The notes below the pieces were generated by a model, which ran no database searches, was not told where the DNA came from, and saw only the letters and a program-made list of their open reading frames with translations. The position numbers and the translations under genes are program-made. From NCBI GenBank assembly GCA_017654935.2, contig CM065687.1, positions 16,182,677 to 16,246,676 of the forward strand: a stretch of DNA of 64,000 bases, given 5' to 3'. This DNA is from Phymorhynchus buccinoides (lineage: Eukaryota; Mollusca; Gastropoda; Neogastropoda; Raphitomidae). Shown here one piece after another: positions 1 through 8,429 of this stretch (position 1 is its first letter; each line of letters opens with the position of its first letter).

Positions 1-119
1 TGATTACTGAAGCCAGTGTCAGTAATCTATCAAACACAGATGCAATTCAAGTAATACGAAATTGATTACTGAAGCCAGTGTCAGTAATCTATCAAACACA
101 GATGCAATTCAAGTAATAC
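1..119. repeat. Tandem duplication, 62-bp unit x2
   Basis: The unit beginning tgattactgaagccagtg at base 1 recurs almost perfectly at base 63. No gene lies in it. Bases 120-281 that follow show no recognisable feature. Confidence 0.9.
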
Positions 120-277
120 TTGTCCGCAATTTTCAAAACAAAAGGTGACGAAAAGCAAGTGTTGAGTGGTATATTTTGCTATGCCGACTAAGATAGGCTA
201 TTATATACTCTGCAACTGAAGGGACTCAAGAAATATCAGTCAAGTAGACTATAATAGAATTACTAAAGTCACGCTCA

Positions 278-281
<4 letters not shown>

Positions 282-372
<91 letters not shown>

Positions 373-412
373 CATTCATTCATTCATTCATTCATTCATT
401 CATTCATTCATT
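282..412. repeat. (CT)n microsatellite followed by (ATTC)n
   Basis: About 88 bases of pure CT are followed by about 43 bases of ATTC/CATT tetranucleotide. This leads directly into the pyrimidine-rich exon array downstream. Confidence 0.95.
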
Positions 413-418
413 CACTAT

Positions 419-2844
419 TCAGCTGTTTATTGAGGCTGGGCAGGACGTGGAGGGACACCTACCCAAACGTGTCTCTGCTATTCCTCCTGCTGCCATGCCT
501 CTTCCTTCCTTCCTTCCTTCCCTTCTTTCTTCCTTCCTTCCTCCCTCCCCTCCTTCCTTCATTCCTTCAATCATCGTTCAGCTGTCTAGTGAGGCTGGTC
601 AAAACGTGGAGGGACACCAACCCAAACATGTGCTGCCATGCCCCTTCCTTTCTTCCTCCCTTCCTTCCTTCCTTTTTTCCTTCCTTCCTTCCTCACTTCC
701 TTCCATCATCATTCAGCTGTCTAGTGAGGCTGGGCAAAACGTGGAGGGACACCAACCCAAACGTGTCTGCGGTTCCTGCTGCTGCCCTGCCCCTTCCTTC
801 TCCCATCCCTTCCTTCCTCTCTCCCTTCCTCCCTCCCTTCCTTCCTTCCTTCCTCCCTTCCTTCCTTCCTCACTTCCTTCCTCACTTCCTTCCTTCCATC
901 ATCATTCAGCTGTTTAGTGAGGCTGGGCAGGACGTGGAGAGACACCAACCCAAACCTGCCTTCCTTCCTTCCCTTCCTCCTTTCTTTCTTTCCTCCATTC
1001 CTCCCTTCCTCCCTTCCTTCCTTCCTTCCTTCCTTCCTTCCCTCCCCTCACTTCCTTCCTTCTTTCCTTCCTTCCTTCCTCCCTTCCTTCCTCACTTCTT
1101 TCCATCGTCATTCAGCTGTTTAGTGAGGCTGGGCAGGATGTGGAGGGACACCAACCCAAACGTGTCTGCGATTCCTGCTGCTGCCATTCCCCTTCCTTCC
1201 TTCCCTTCTTCCTTCCTTCTTTCCTTCCTCCCTTCCTTCCTCCCTCCCTCCCTTCCTTCCTTCCTTCCTTCCTCCCTTCCTTCCTTCCTTCCTCCCTTCC
1301 TTCCTTCCTTTCTTCCTTCCTCCATTCCTTCCTTCCTTCCTCCCTTCCTTCCTCCCTTCCTTCCTCACTTCCTTCCACCATCGTTCAGCTGTCTAGTGAG
1401 GCTGGGCAAAACGTGGAGGGACACCAACCCAAACGTGTCTCTGCGATTCCTGCTGCTGCCATGCCTCTGCTTCCTTCCTCCCTCCCTTCCTTCCTCCCTT
1501 CCTTCCTTCCTCCCTCCCTTCCTTCCTCCCTTCTTTGCTTCCTTCATCACTTCCTTCCTTCATTCTTCCCTTCATTCCTCCCTTCCTTCCTCTTTTCCTT
1601 CCTTCCTCACTTCCTCCTCCTTCCTCCTCCCTCCCTTCCTCCTCCCTCCCTTCCTCCCTCCCTTCCTTCCTCCCTCACTCCCTTCCTCCCTCCCTCCCTC
1701 CCTTCCTTCTTTCCTTCCTTCCTCACTTCCTTCACATCATTCAGCTGTCCTGGGCAAAACGTGGAGGGACACCAACCCCTGTCTCTGCGATTTCTGCTGC
1801 TGCCCTGCCCCTTCCTTCCTTCCTTCCTCTTCCTTCCTTCCTTCCACCATCGTTCAGCTGTCTAGTGAGGCTGGGCAAAACATGGAGGGACACCAACCCG
1901 AACGTGTCTCTGCGATTTCTGCTGCTGCCCTGCCTCTGCTTCCTTCCTTCCTTCCTTCCTCACTTCCTTCCTTCCTTCCTCCCTCCTTCCTTCCTTCCCT
2001 CCCTCCACTCCATCACTTCTTCCTCCTTCCTCCCTAGTCACTTCCTTCCTCCCTCCCTTCCATGGACTTCCTTCCACCAACCCGAACTTCCTTCTCTGCG
2101 ACTTCCTTCCTCCCTCCCCATCCCTCCTTCCTTCCTTCCTTCCTCCCTCCCTCCTTCTTCCTCCCTCCCTCCCTTCACTTCCTTCCTTCCTCCCTCCCTC
2201 CATTCCTTCTTTCCTTCATTCCTCCCTTCCTTCCCTCCCTTCCTTCCTTCCTTCCACCATCGTTCAGCTGTTTAGTGAGGCTGGGCAAAACATGGAGGGA
2301 CACCAACCCGAACGTGTCTCTGCGATTCCTGCTGCTGCCATGCCTCTGCTTCCTTCCTCCCCTCCTTCCTTCCTACCTCCCTCCCCCTCCTCCCTCCTTC
2401 CTTCCTTCCTCCCTTCCTCCCTCCCTTCCTCCCTCCCTCTCCCTTCCTTCCTTCCTCCTTCCTTCCTTCCTCCCTCCTTCCCTCCTTCCTTCCTTCTTTC
2501 CTTCATTCCTCACTTCCTTCCTCCCTCCCTTCCTCCCTCCCTTCCTTCCTTCCTCCCTCCCTCCCTTCCTTCATTCCTCCCTCCCTTCCTCCCTCACTTC
2601 CTTCCTTCCTCCCTCCCTCCATTCCTTCTTTCCTTCATTCCTCCCTTCCTTCCTTCCTCACTTCCTTCCTTCCTTCCACCATCGTTCAGCTGTTTAGTGA
2701 GGCTGGGCAAAACATGGAGGGACACCAACCCGAACGTGTCTCTGCGATTCCTGCTGCTGCCCTGCCCCTTCCATCCACCCTCCCTCCCTTCCTTCCTTCC
2801 TCACTTCCTTCCTCACTTCCTTCCTTCCTTCCATCATCATTCAG
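419..2844 (+). repeat. Array of about ten partial copies of the downstream RING-exon 5' end, separated by (CCTT/CCCT)n tracts
   Basis: A conserved segment of roughly 70-80 bases, starting ttcagctgt and running through gtggagggacaccaaccc to ctgctgctgcc, recurs near 419, 579, 716, 907, 1113, 1386, 1741, 1855, 2265 and 2688. The eleventh occurrence (2845) continues into unique coding sequence. Spacers are almost pure C/T on the plus strand. Each unit therefore carries a long polypyrimidine tract, an AG and the start of an exon, the arrangement of a 3' splice site. Units differ from each other by scattered substitutions and in spacer length; the one at 1741 is shortened. Long Ser/Phe/Leu/Pro reading frames here come from the CCTT repeat and are not proteins. 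Confidence 0.9.
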
Positions 2845-3028
2845 CTGTTTAGCGAGGCTGGGCAGGACGTGGAGAGACACCAACCCAAACGTGTCTCTGC
2901 GGTTCCTGCTGCTGCCCTGCCCCACGTGCCGCGCCCTGTTCCCCTCCTCCACCGTCCTGCGAGGACGCGCCGCCACCTCCTTCCTCATCCAGAACCTGGT
3001 GGGGGACTGGCAGAAGGAGCGCAGACGG
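2845..3028 (+). CDS. Exon of a RING-type E3 ligase-like gene (end of RING domain)
   Basis: The exon opens after ...tcattcag and closes at CGG/GTAGGT. In the frame that continues into the next two exons it reads C-L-x(n)-W...LLLPCPTCRALFP, then ATSFLIQNLVGDWQKERRR. A Cys-Leu followed about 24 residues later by CPTCR, then a short hydrophobic stretch resembling the post-RING segment of TRIM and related ligases, is what the second half of a C3HC4 RING finger looks like. Cys at 2846-2848 and the CPTC pair would be the last zinc ligands. Earlier RING cysteines would be upstream of the window or in the repeat-disrupted 5' region. The frame is open and keeps phase 0 with the next exon. The RING assignment is inference; a different Cys-rich protein is possible. 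I do not recognise the orthologue. Confidence 0.55.
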
Positions 3029-3232
3029 GTAGGTAGGGGTGGAATGGAACCGCTGTGCTTTTGTGTAATGTTTGTTCTTATAACCAAGCCCAGGAGTTCC
3101 CGAGCTTCCCGAGCGCAGCCACGGGAACTATAGACTGGCAGAAGAAGCACAGAGGGGTATATATAGGGATGGAACTGTGCTTTTTGTGTGTTGTTCTTAT
3201 AACCGAGTTCCAGAGCTTCAGAACTATTGTTT
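3005..3232 (+). repeat. Diverged 128-bp tandem duplication of the exon 3' end and its donor site
   Basis: The sequence around gactggcagaaggagcgcag at 3005, through the donor and ttgttcttataacc, recurs from 3133 as gactggcagaagaagcacag followed by ggggtatata and ttgttcttataaccga. The second copy still encodes DWQKKH-like residues, and its donor is now GTATAT. This is a duplicated exon-intron boundary, probably not used. Confidence 0.75.
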
Positions 3233-4605
3233 TTGCTTCATCCGTCTATCCGTGCATGCGTGCGTCCGTCTACATGGGAACTTTCAACATGCTCGGGTTC
3301 ACCCTTGTTCTTGTAAATCAGCCGTGAGGCGAAATTTGGTTAATGTTTTTAGAGCAGTCTGTTTGTTCCTGACTATCTATGTGTCTATTTTTTAACACAA
3401 TAACGTTTGAACGGAGGGACCTAGGAGGCTCACATTTTGCATGCCGAAAGTCATTTAGGACATTTAGGCCAAATTCAAAAATGAAGGTCATTGGTCAAAG
3501 TTCAAGGTCACTGGAGTTGAAAATGCTGCCGCATGAGATCCTCGCTGGCGCAGGGGTACTGCAAAGTGCAGGTATAGACTGTTTGACTGGACTTTTGTTT
3601 CAGGGGTGTTTATCTGTTTGTTCCTGCAAGGTCACTGGACCCGAAAACGCTGCCGCACGGCTGGTTGGTCTGGCGTTTTCTCCTGTCTTTGGTCTGAAAA
3701 TTCTTACAAAGATTTTCAGCAACTGAAGACGGACATTTCTCACTTAAGCGCATAACGGCAGCATGATGCATCCGTGCTCATAATTGACAGGAAACTGTCT
3801 GACCGATTGATGATGAAGAAGAAAACCTAGCATGTTCGCGCTCCAGTTGTTCATGTTGCTGCTCTTGTTGTTGTTGTTGTAAGTTGAGAAGAAACTTAGG
3901 ATTTTACGTCCTCTCGGCCCATAAGGGCACATATGAGACATTGTTGTTGTAAGTTGGTTTAAACAACTCTTTATTCACTCACTCAGAAAGTTGTAAGTTG
4001 TTGGTGTCGTCATCATGGTTGCATACGTGGTAAGATTTAACGTGGTGACAGCCCTGACGTGGCCTTTGTTGTCGACGGGGCTATAATTTTAATCTTAATC
4101 TTAATGATATGGTTGTATGTTGCTGAGCCGTCGAGGAGGTTACATTTTTGACAGCATGGGTGTTTCGGTTGGTAACCTAGTATTGTCTTTCCATAGACGA
4201 TTTTCAGAATCAAAAAAAGAAGGGGAGAGCACTTCGTGAAAATTAGATTTGATGACCTCGACTTACTCGGTCAAAACCATAGCAACTATGGCGGCATGGC
4301 TTCGAAGCTTGAAACCGCAGGATGCGAGTCAGTGACTTACTAACATTTAAAAAAACGAGGGATGGCCATAATCCACAAATAGAGAGAACTTGCAAAATGT
4401 GAGGTAAAAATATAAATTACATCAATTTTAGAATGACGCACGGTGTTCTAAGTGATGTAAGTCCACTTAAACACACGATGGTAGAGTAATTTCCCCTGTT
4501 TGACCGATTGAATTAGGCAAGATCACTCCCACACACCATAAAATTACTCCCCTTACTTAATATTTTTTTATCCGAATAATTCCTATTTGTAGGTTTGCTG
4601 AAAAG

Positions 4606-4606
<1 letters not shown>
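3233..4606. other. Intron between RING-gene exons, mostly unrecognised
   Basis: No exon is visible. Bases about 3741-3830 match, on the minus strand, part of an interspersed repeat also seen at about 57800-57890 (shared tgcatcatgctgccgttatg). A 54-bp retroposon sits at 3887-3940. The rest is unique or unrecognised. Confidence 0.6.
3887..3940 (+). mobile_element. Short SINE-like retroposon (family A), truncated, with 16-bp target duplication
   Basis: The insert contains tacgtcctctcggccc and ggcacatatgagaca, the core of a family recurring in the window. It is flanked by identical 16-base copies of ttgttgttgtaagttg (3871-3886 and 3941-3956), which supports retroposition. Confidence 0.75.
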
Positions 4607-4686
<80 letters not shown>

Positions 4687-4787
4687 CGTGCGCGTGCGTG
4701 CGTGCGTGCGTGTGCGTATGTGCGTGCGTGTGCGTGCGTGCGCGCGCGTGTGCGCGCGCGTGTGCGTGTGCGTGTGTGCGTGCGTGT

Positions 4788-4820
<33 letters not shown>

Positions 4821-4823
4821 TGT
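4607..4823. repeat. (TG)n/(CG)n alternating purine-pyrimidine tract
   Basis: About 215 bases of TG with many CG interruptions (4677-4804) end about 12 bases before a splice acceptor. Alternating purine-pyrimidine sequence of this type can adopt Z-DNA. Confidence 0.95.
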
Positions 4824-4835
4824 TTCCTTCTCCAG

Positions 4836-5055
4836 ATGAAAAACAGCTCCACCATCACGCTTCGCTCCATCTGCACGCAAACGGAGAACCGCACGCTATA
4901 CCGGCTGCGGAGGCGGAAATCCCCGAACGCGGCCGAACTGGACATGCACGAGCAGTTCCACAAACGGCTCCGATTGGACGACCTGTACTACCGCTCCATG
5001 TCGGCCAACAGTTCTGATTCGTCAGAGGACGCTGATGGCACCGGAAGCAAACCCG
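4836..5055 (+). CDS. Second visible exon of the RING-type gene: charged, Ser-rich linker
   Basis: The acceptor is tttccttctccag and the donor CCCG/GTATGC. It encodes 73 full codons plus one base: a basic stretch (YRLRRRKSP), an acidic/amphipathic stretch (MHEQFHKRLRLDDLYYR) and a Ser/Asp/Glu-rich tail (SSDSSEDADGTG). It joins in frame to the previous exon (phase 0) and the next one (phase 1). Composition is typical of a disordered cytosolic linker between an N-terminal domain and a membrane anchor. No named domain is recognised. The exon calls are well supported by GC-rich codon use against AT-rich introns and by frame continuity; function is inferred only from neighbours. Confidence 0.8.
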
Positions 5056-5170
5056 GTATGCTTTTTTGTGCCCCGACTGTTTGGAATTCTCTGCCCGATG
5101 ATCTCCATCACGAATCAACATTCTGAATTCGTTTCAAAACTAAATTAAATTAAGACCCACTTGTTTCACA
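5056..5170 (+). mobile_element. 3' terminal remnant of a LINE ORF2
   Basis: Immediately after the donor, the translation APTVWNSLPDDLHHEST followed by FKTKLN resembles the C-terminal end of many non-LTR retrotransposon ORF2 proteins (xVWNSLPxxLR...FKxxLK). It lacks the rest of the element. The intronic sequence 5171-5610 shows no further recognisable feature. Confidence 0.6.
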
Positions 5171-5610
5171 ATTTAGTCTGTATTGTTTTTATATCATTGA
5201 ACTTAGCACACGGTCGAACGAATGTGTGAGAATGGTAAGCCTATAACCTTTTGTGCCTATATTTGACCTGCGGCCTGCACTGATCCCAACTTACGGGCTC
5301 TGAGAGAGATGTACCAGATCTAGTTTTATTACTAAAAACAAAACAAACAAAACAGCAACTTACAAAAAAACCACCCCACAAATGATTTAAAATCGCTGTC
5401 AGCCGAGTGATTCCAAAGCAAACAGCTTCAAAATAAGCTTAATGTTTTTGTTTTATTAATATAAGGAAATTTAAATGGAAATCTGTGTCCTGCAACGTAA
5501 TTAATTTGTCGGGCGTAGTATATAGGGCAGAATGTGACTGCGTGTGAATCAGTGAATGGGGGATCACCTTTAGCGTAAATTTAAAAGAAACGCTCTATAA
5601 AAATGCTATT

Positions 5611-6035
5611 CCATCATCTGGCAAATGTTAAGAACAGTCCCCTTCTCTGCCCCTTCCATTCGTTTCAGACGGTTTCAGGTTAGGGTTAGGGTTAGGAATA
5701 GGGTTTGGGTTAGTGTTAGTGGTAGGATTAGGGTCAGCTTAATCATCAACTTTTATTTTTTTGCGTATTTGACACTAAACTGACCCTAAACCTATCCCTG
5801 ACCCTATCACAAACCCTATTCCTAACCCTAGCTCTAACCTGAAACCGTCTAATCCACACACACACGCGCGCAAAATTGATGGTATGTTATGAGATTGACA
5901 CTTAACTGACCCTAAACCTATCTCTAACCCGATCCCAAACCCTATTCCTAAACCAAACCCTAACTGAAACTGTCTAAAATGAATGGAAGGGGCAAAGGAG
6001 GGGTCTATTCTTAACATTTGCCCATCATCTATTTA
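5611..6035. mobile_element. Foldback element with telomere-like TTAGGG-type arms
   Basis: The left end (ggcaaatgttaagaacag ... ttccattcgtttcagacgg) is repeated inverted at the right (ccgtctaatcc, then aatggaaggggcaaaggag ... ttaacatttgccc). Inside the arms are degenerate runs of ttaggg on the left and ccctaa on the right, at about 5680-5740 and 5780-5960. It lies wholly in the intron, ending about 12 bases before the next exon's acceptor region. Confidence 0.7.
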
Positions 6036-6047
6036 TCATTATTACAG

Positions 6048-6331
6048 ACCCACCAGCTACGCCTCGTCCCAACGCCAGCGAAACCAGCACGAATTCCTCA
6101 GCGTCTAGCGGAGGAGGGTCGGTGTTCGGCGGTCCGGCGTATATCCTGGGTCGGCGTTTCGAGGAGTTTGGGCAGCACCTCGGTGGTCCCAGGGTGGACT
6201 GGTCCCCCGGCAGGGTGCTGCTGATGTCCGTGTGGTGCGTGTACTCCATGGTGGTGGTGGGCATCGCCCAGCCCATGCTGCCCTACATGGTGCTCATCAC
6301 GCTCTTCTTCCTCGTCATCATCCTCAGATGA
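6048..6331 (+). CDS. Last coding exon of the RING-type gene: C-terminal membrane anchor
   Basis: The acceptor is attattacag and the exon joins the previous one in phase (G+AC gives Asp). It encodes a Pro/Ser/Gly-rich linker (SASSGGGSVFGGPAYILG), then RRFEEFGQHLGG, then a strongly hydrophobic end, VLLMSVWCVYSMVVVGIAQP and MLPYMVLITLFFLVIIL, closed by Arg and TGA at 6329-6331. The hydrophobic end is about 38 residues with a Gln-Pro break, so either a re-entrant hairpin or two short membrane segments. A C-terminal anchor behind a cytosolic domain suggests a tail-anchored protein of ER, mitochondria or peroxisome. With the upstream CPTC exon this would be a membrane-anchored E3 ligase, but that role is inferred. 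The end of the exon is duplicated downstream. Confidence 0.8.
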
Positions 6332-6607
6332 ACTACAATGTATATAGGTGAAGACGGGGTAAAACGCCCATGGGTGGGCATCGCCCTGCCCATGCTGCCC
6401 TACATGGTGCTCATCACACTCTTCTTCCTCGTCATCATCCTCAGATGAACTGCAATGCATATAGGTGAAGACGGGGTAAAAAGCCCATGGGTGGGCATCG
6501 CCCTGCCCATGCTGCCCTACATGGTGCTCATCACACTCTTCTTCCTCGTCATCATCCTCAGATGAACTGCAATGCATATAGGTGAAGACGGGGTAAAACG
6601 CCCATGG
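6257..6607 (+). repeat. 117-bp tandem repeat x3 spanning the last transmembrane codons, stop codon and 3' flank
   Basis: The segment gggcatcgccc...cctcagatgaact...gacggggtaaaacgcccatgg is present three times; the TGA falls at 6329, 6446 and 6563. Copies 2 and 3 lie behind the first stop and so would be 3' UTR. Each unit ends with gaagacggggtaaaa, which is also the tip of the palindromic element that follows. 117 is a multiple of three, so the reverse strand shows a 39-residue Glu/Asp-rich repeat frame that is a shadow. Confidence 0.9.
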
Positions 6608-6869
6608 GCGGGTAAGAAGCCCGTGCTAATTATCTCATGAAATAAAGCAAATTTCAGTCACATTTTGCCCATGAGACGAACGCTAAACATTAACACTTGT
6701 CTCATGGGCAAAAGTTGACTGAAATTTGCTCAAAGTTTGCATATGAGACGAACGCTAAACATTAACACTCGTCTCATGGGCAAAATGTGACTGAAATGTT
6801 CTTTATTTCATGAGATAATTGGCATGGGCTTCTTACCCGCCCATGGGCGTTTTACCCCGTCTTACCCTA
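6582..6869. mobile_element. Large palindromic (foldback/MITE-like) element
   Basis: The left arm gaagacggggtaaaacgccc...ggtaagaagccc...tatctcatgaaataaag is mirrored at the right (ctttatttcatgagataatt...gggcttcttaccc...gggcgttttaccccgtctt). Arms are about 100 bases. The centre has two direct copies of gagacgaacgctaaacatta. An AATAAA at 6641-6646 in the left arm could serve as the polyadenylation signal of the upstream gene (inference). Confidence 0.85.
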
Positions 6870-6884
6870 TATATAGGCCTGTAC

Positions 6885-6915
<31 letters not shown>

Positions 6916-6983
6916 CACTACATGCTTAGGGGTTTTCTTCCCGCCTTCTTATCTCAGAAACACTGACTCTGAAACCTGCTTTT

Positions 6984-7383
6984 CGTCAGTGAAATTCAGA
7001 AACCTCGTATCTCAATTTTGGTAGTTTTGAGAAAAATGAAAAAAGCTGTTTTAAAAATTAACCGCGTTTACAACAAGTTATTAACTATGGTGAATAATTA
7101 TATATTGTTCAAGACATTGCCAGTTTAGTTCTGCATTTTGTTAAAATTACTTTTTTTTAAATACTTGAAAAAAAACGAAGATACGAGGTTTTTGTCCTTA
7201 AGTAGATCTGAATTTGGGACTTACGAATTTTTTTTCTATTTACACAACCTCATTTACCCCAGATAGAAAGTCGTTCGAGATACGAGCTTTTGGTGGAATG
7301 TGGCGGGGAAAATTAGAGAGCTGACTATGTATCTAATTAAAAACCTCAAATCGAGATACGAGGTTTTTGAATTTCACCGACTT
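6984..7383. mobile_element. Terminal-inverted-repeat element, non-autonomous
   Basis: The left end gtcagtgaaattcagaaacc/tcgtatctc is mirrored at the right as gagatacgaggtttttgaat/ttcaccgac. The motif gatacgag recurs inside at about 7180 and 7280. No coding capacity is visible. A related left end lies at the very end of the window (63913-64000). A short (CTA)n run at 6889-6916 precedes it. Confidence 0.7.
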
Positions 7384-7494
7384 TAAAAAAAATGAGCGCT
7401 GGCACATGTGAGGCTTTTAGGTTTTTCCTTTGCTTTGTCAATGCTGGGTTTTTTTAAGGTGTTTTTTTTAATGCAACATGCATGTGTCTCTGAC

Positions 7495-7622
<128 letters not shown>

Positions 7623-7654
7623 CTTCCTTTTACAAATAAACTTCAATATAATAA

Positions 7655-7912
7655 AGACATTTTGATGTACAGAATTATGAATGGTTTGGCACCTTCAACT
7701 TTAACAGAAAGATTTCCATTGAACCAGTCAAGGTATACCAACAATATTCTTACCCCCAAACCCAGAACTGATCTTTTCAAAACAAGTTTAGCTTTCTCAG
7801 GTGGAAACCTGTGGAACTCCTTGCCATCTTATTTAAAATAAAACCCCAGTATTAATTCATTTAAAACCGCGTATCACAAATTTCTGTTTCAACGATTAAA
7901 AGATAAAATGTA
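7655..7912 (+). pseudogene. 3' end of a LINE ORF2, degraded
   Basis: Translation gives LYRIMNGLAPSTLTERFPL, PKPRTDLFKTSLAFSGG and NLWNSLPSYLK, the C-terminal pattern of non-LTR retrotransposon ORF2 proteins, interrupted by a stop after SYLK. Sequence then becomes AT-rich to about 8220 and ends with a tttcg repeat tail, as at LINE 3' ends. Confidence 0.7.
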
Positions 7913-8429
7913 ACCATAATAATAATAATATTAATAGCTTAATTTTTTTGGGTCACATGCAGGTTTTGATTATTCACCTTATGATTATGTGTGTGCCTTA
8001 GTATACCCCTCCCTCCTCACCTCCCACCTCCCGTCTCCCATTACCCTCATTTTCCCCCGATTTTTTGTGCATGCGTTACTTAGTTTTTGTTGTTTGAAGT
8101 TTTCTTTTATTTCTTGTTATCTATTATTATTTCCCCAGGGCTGGGTGGAAAAAAAGCTGTCATTGCTTATCTCATGTTCCCTAGTTAAATAAAATTTCGT
8201 TTTCGTTTTCGTTTACTCTTTCTAAAATATTAGAAATATGTTCACCAATTTACGGCTGCAGCAATCACTACCCAGTGTGTAGAAAAGGAGTAAAAATCCC
8301 CCAAAGCAGTCATACCTATATTCGATATAGAATTTAGAAATTTTGCTCATTTCAACAATGAAAGTGGGTTGTTTTTTTACAAGACCTCAGTAATTCCTGT
8401 ATAGTCCTGGGTTTATCAGTTTACGAACC

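Noticed and set aside
430..2037. 535-codon Ser/Phe/Leu/Pro-rich open frame
   Set aside because: Produced by (CCTT)n repeats interleaved with exon fragments; open in several frames and on both strands.
4557..5017. Cys-Val and His-Thr open frames over 4600-4835
   Set aside because: (TG)n artefact; only the 4836-5055 part is a real exon, in a single frame.
6098..6577. 159-codon minus-strand frame with a 39-residue acidic repeat
   Set aside because: Antisense shadow of the 117-bp tandem repeat of the RING-gene last exon.
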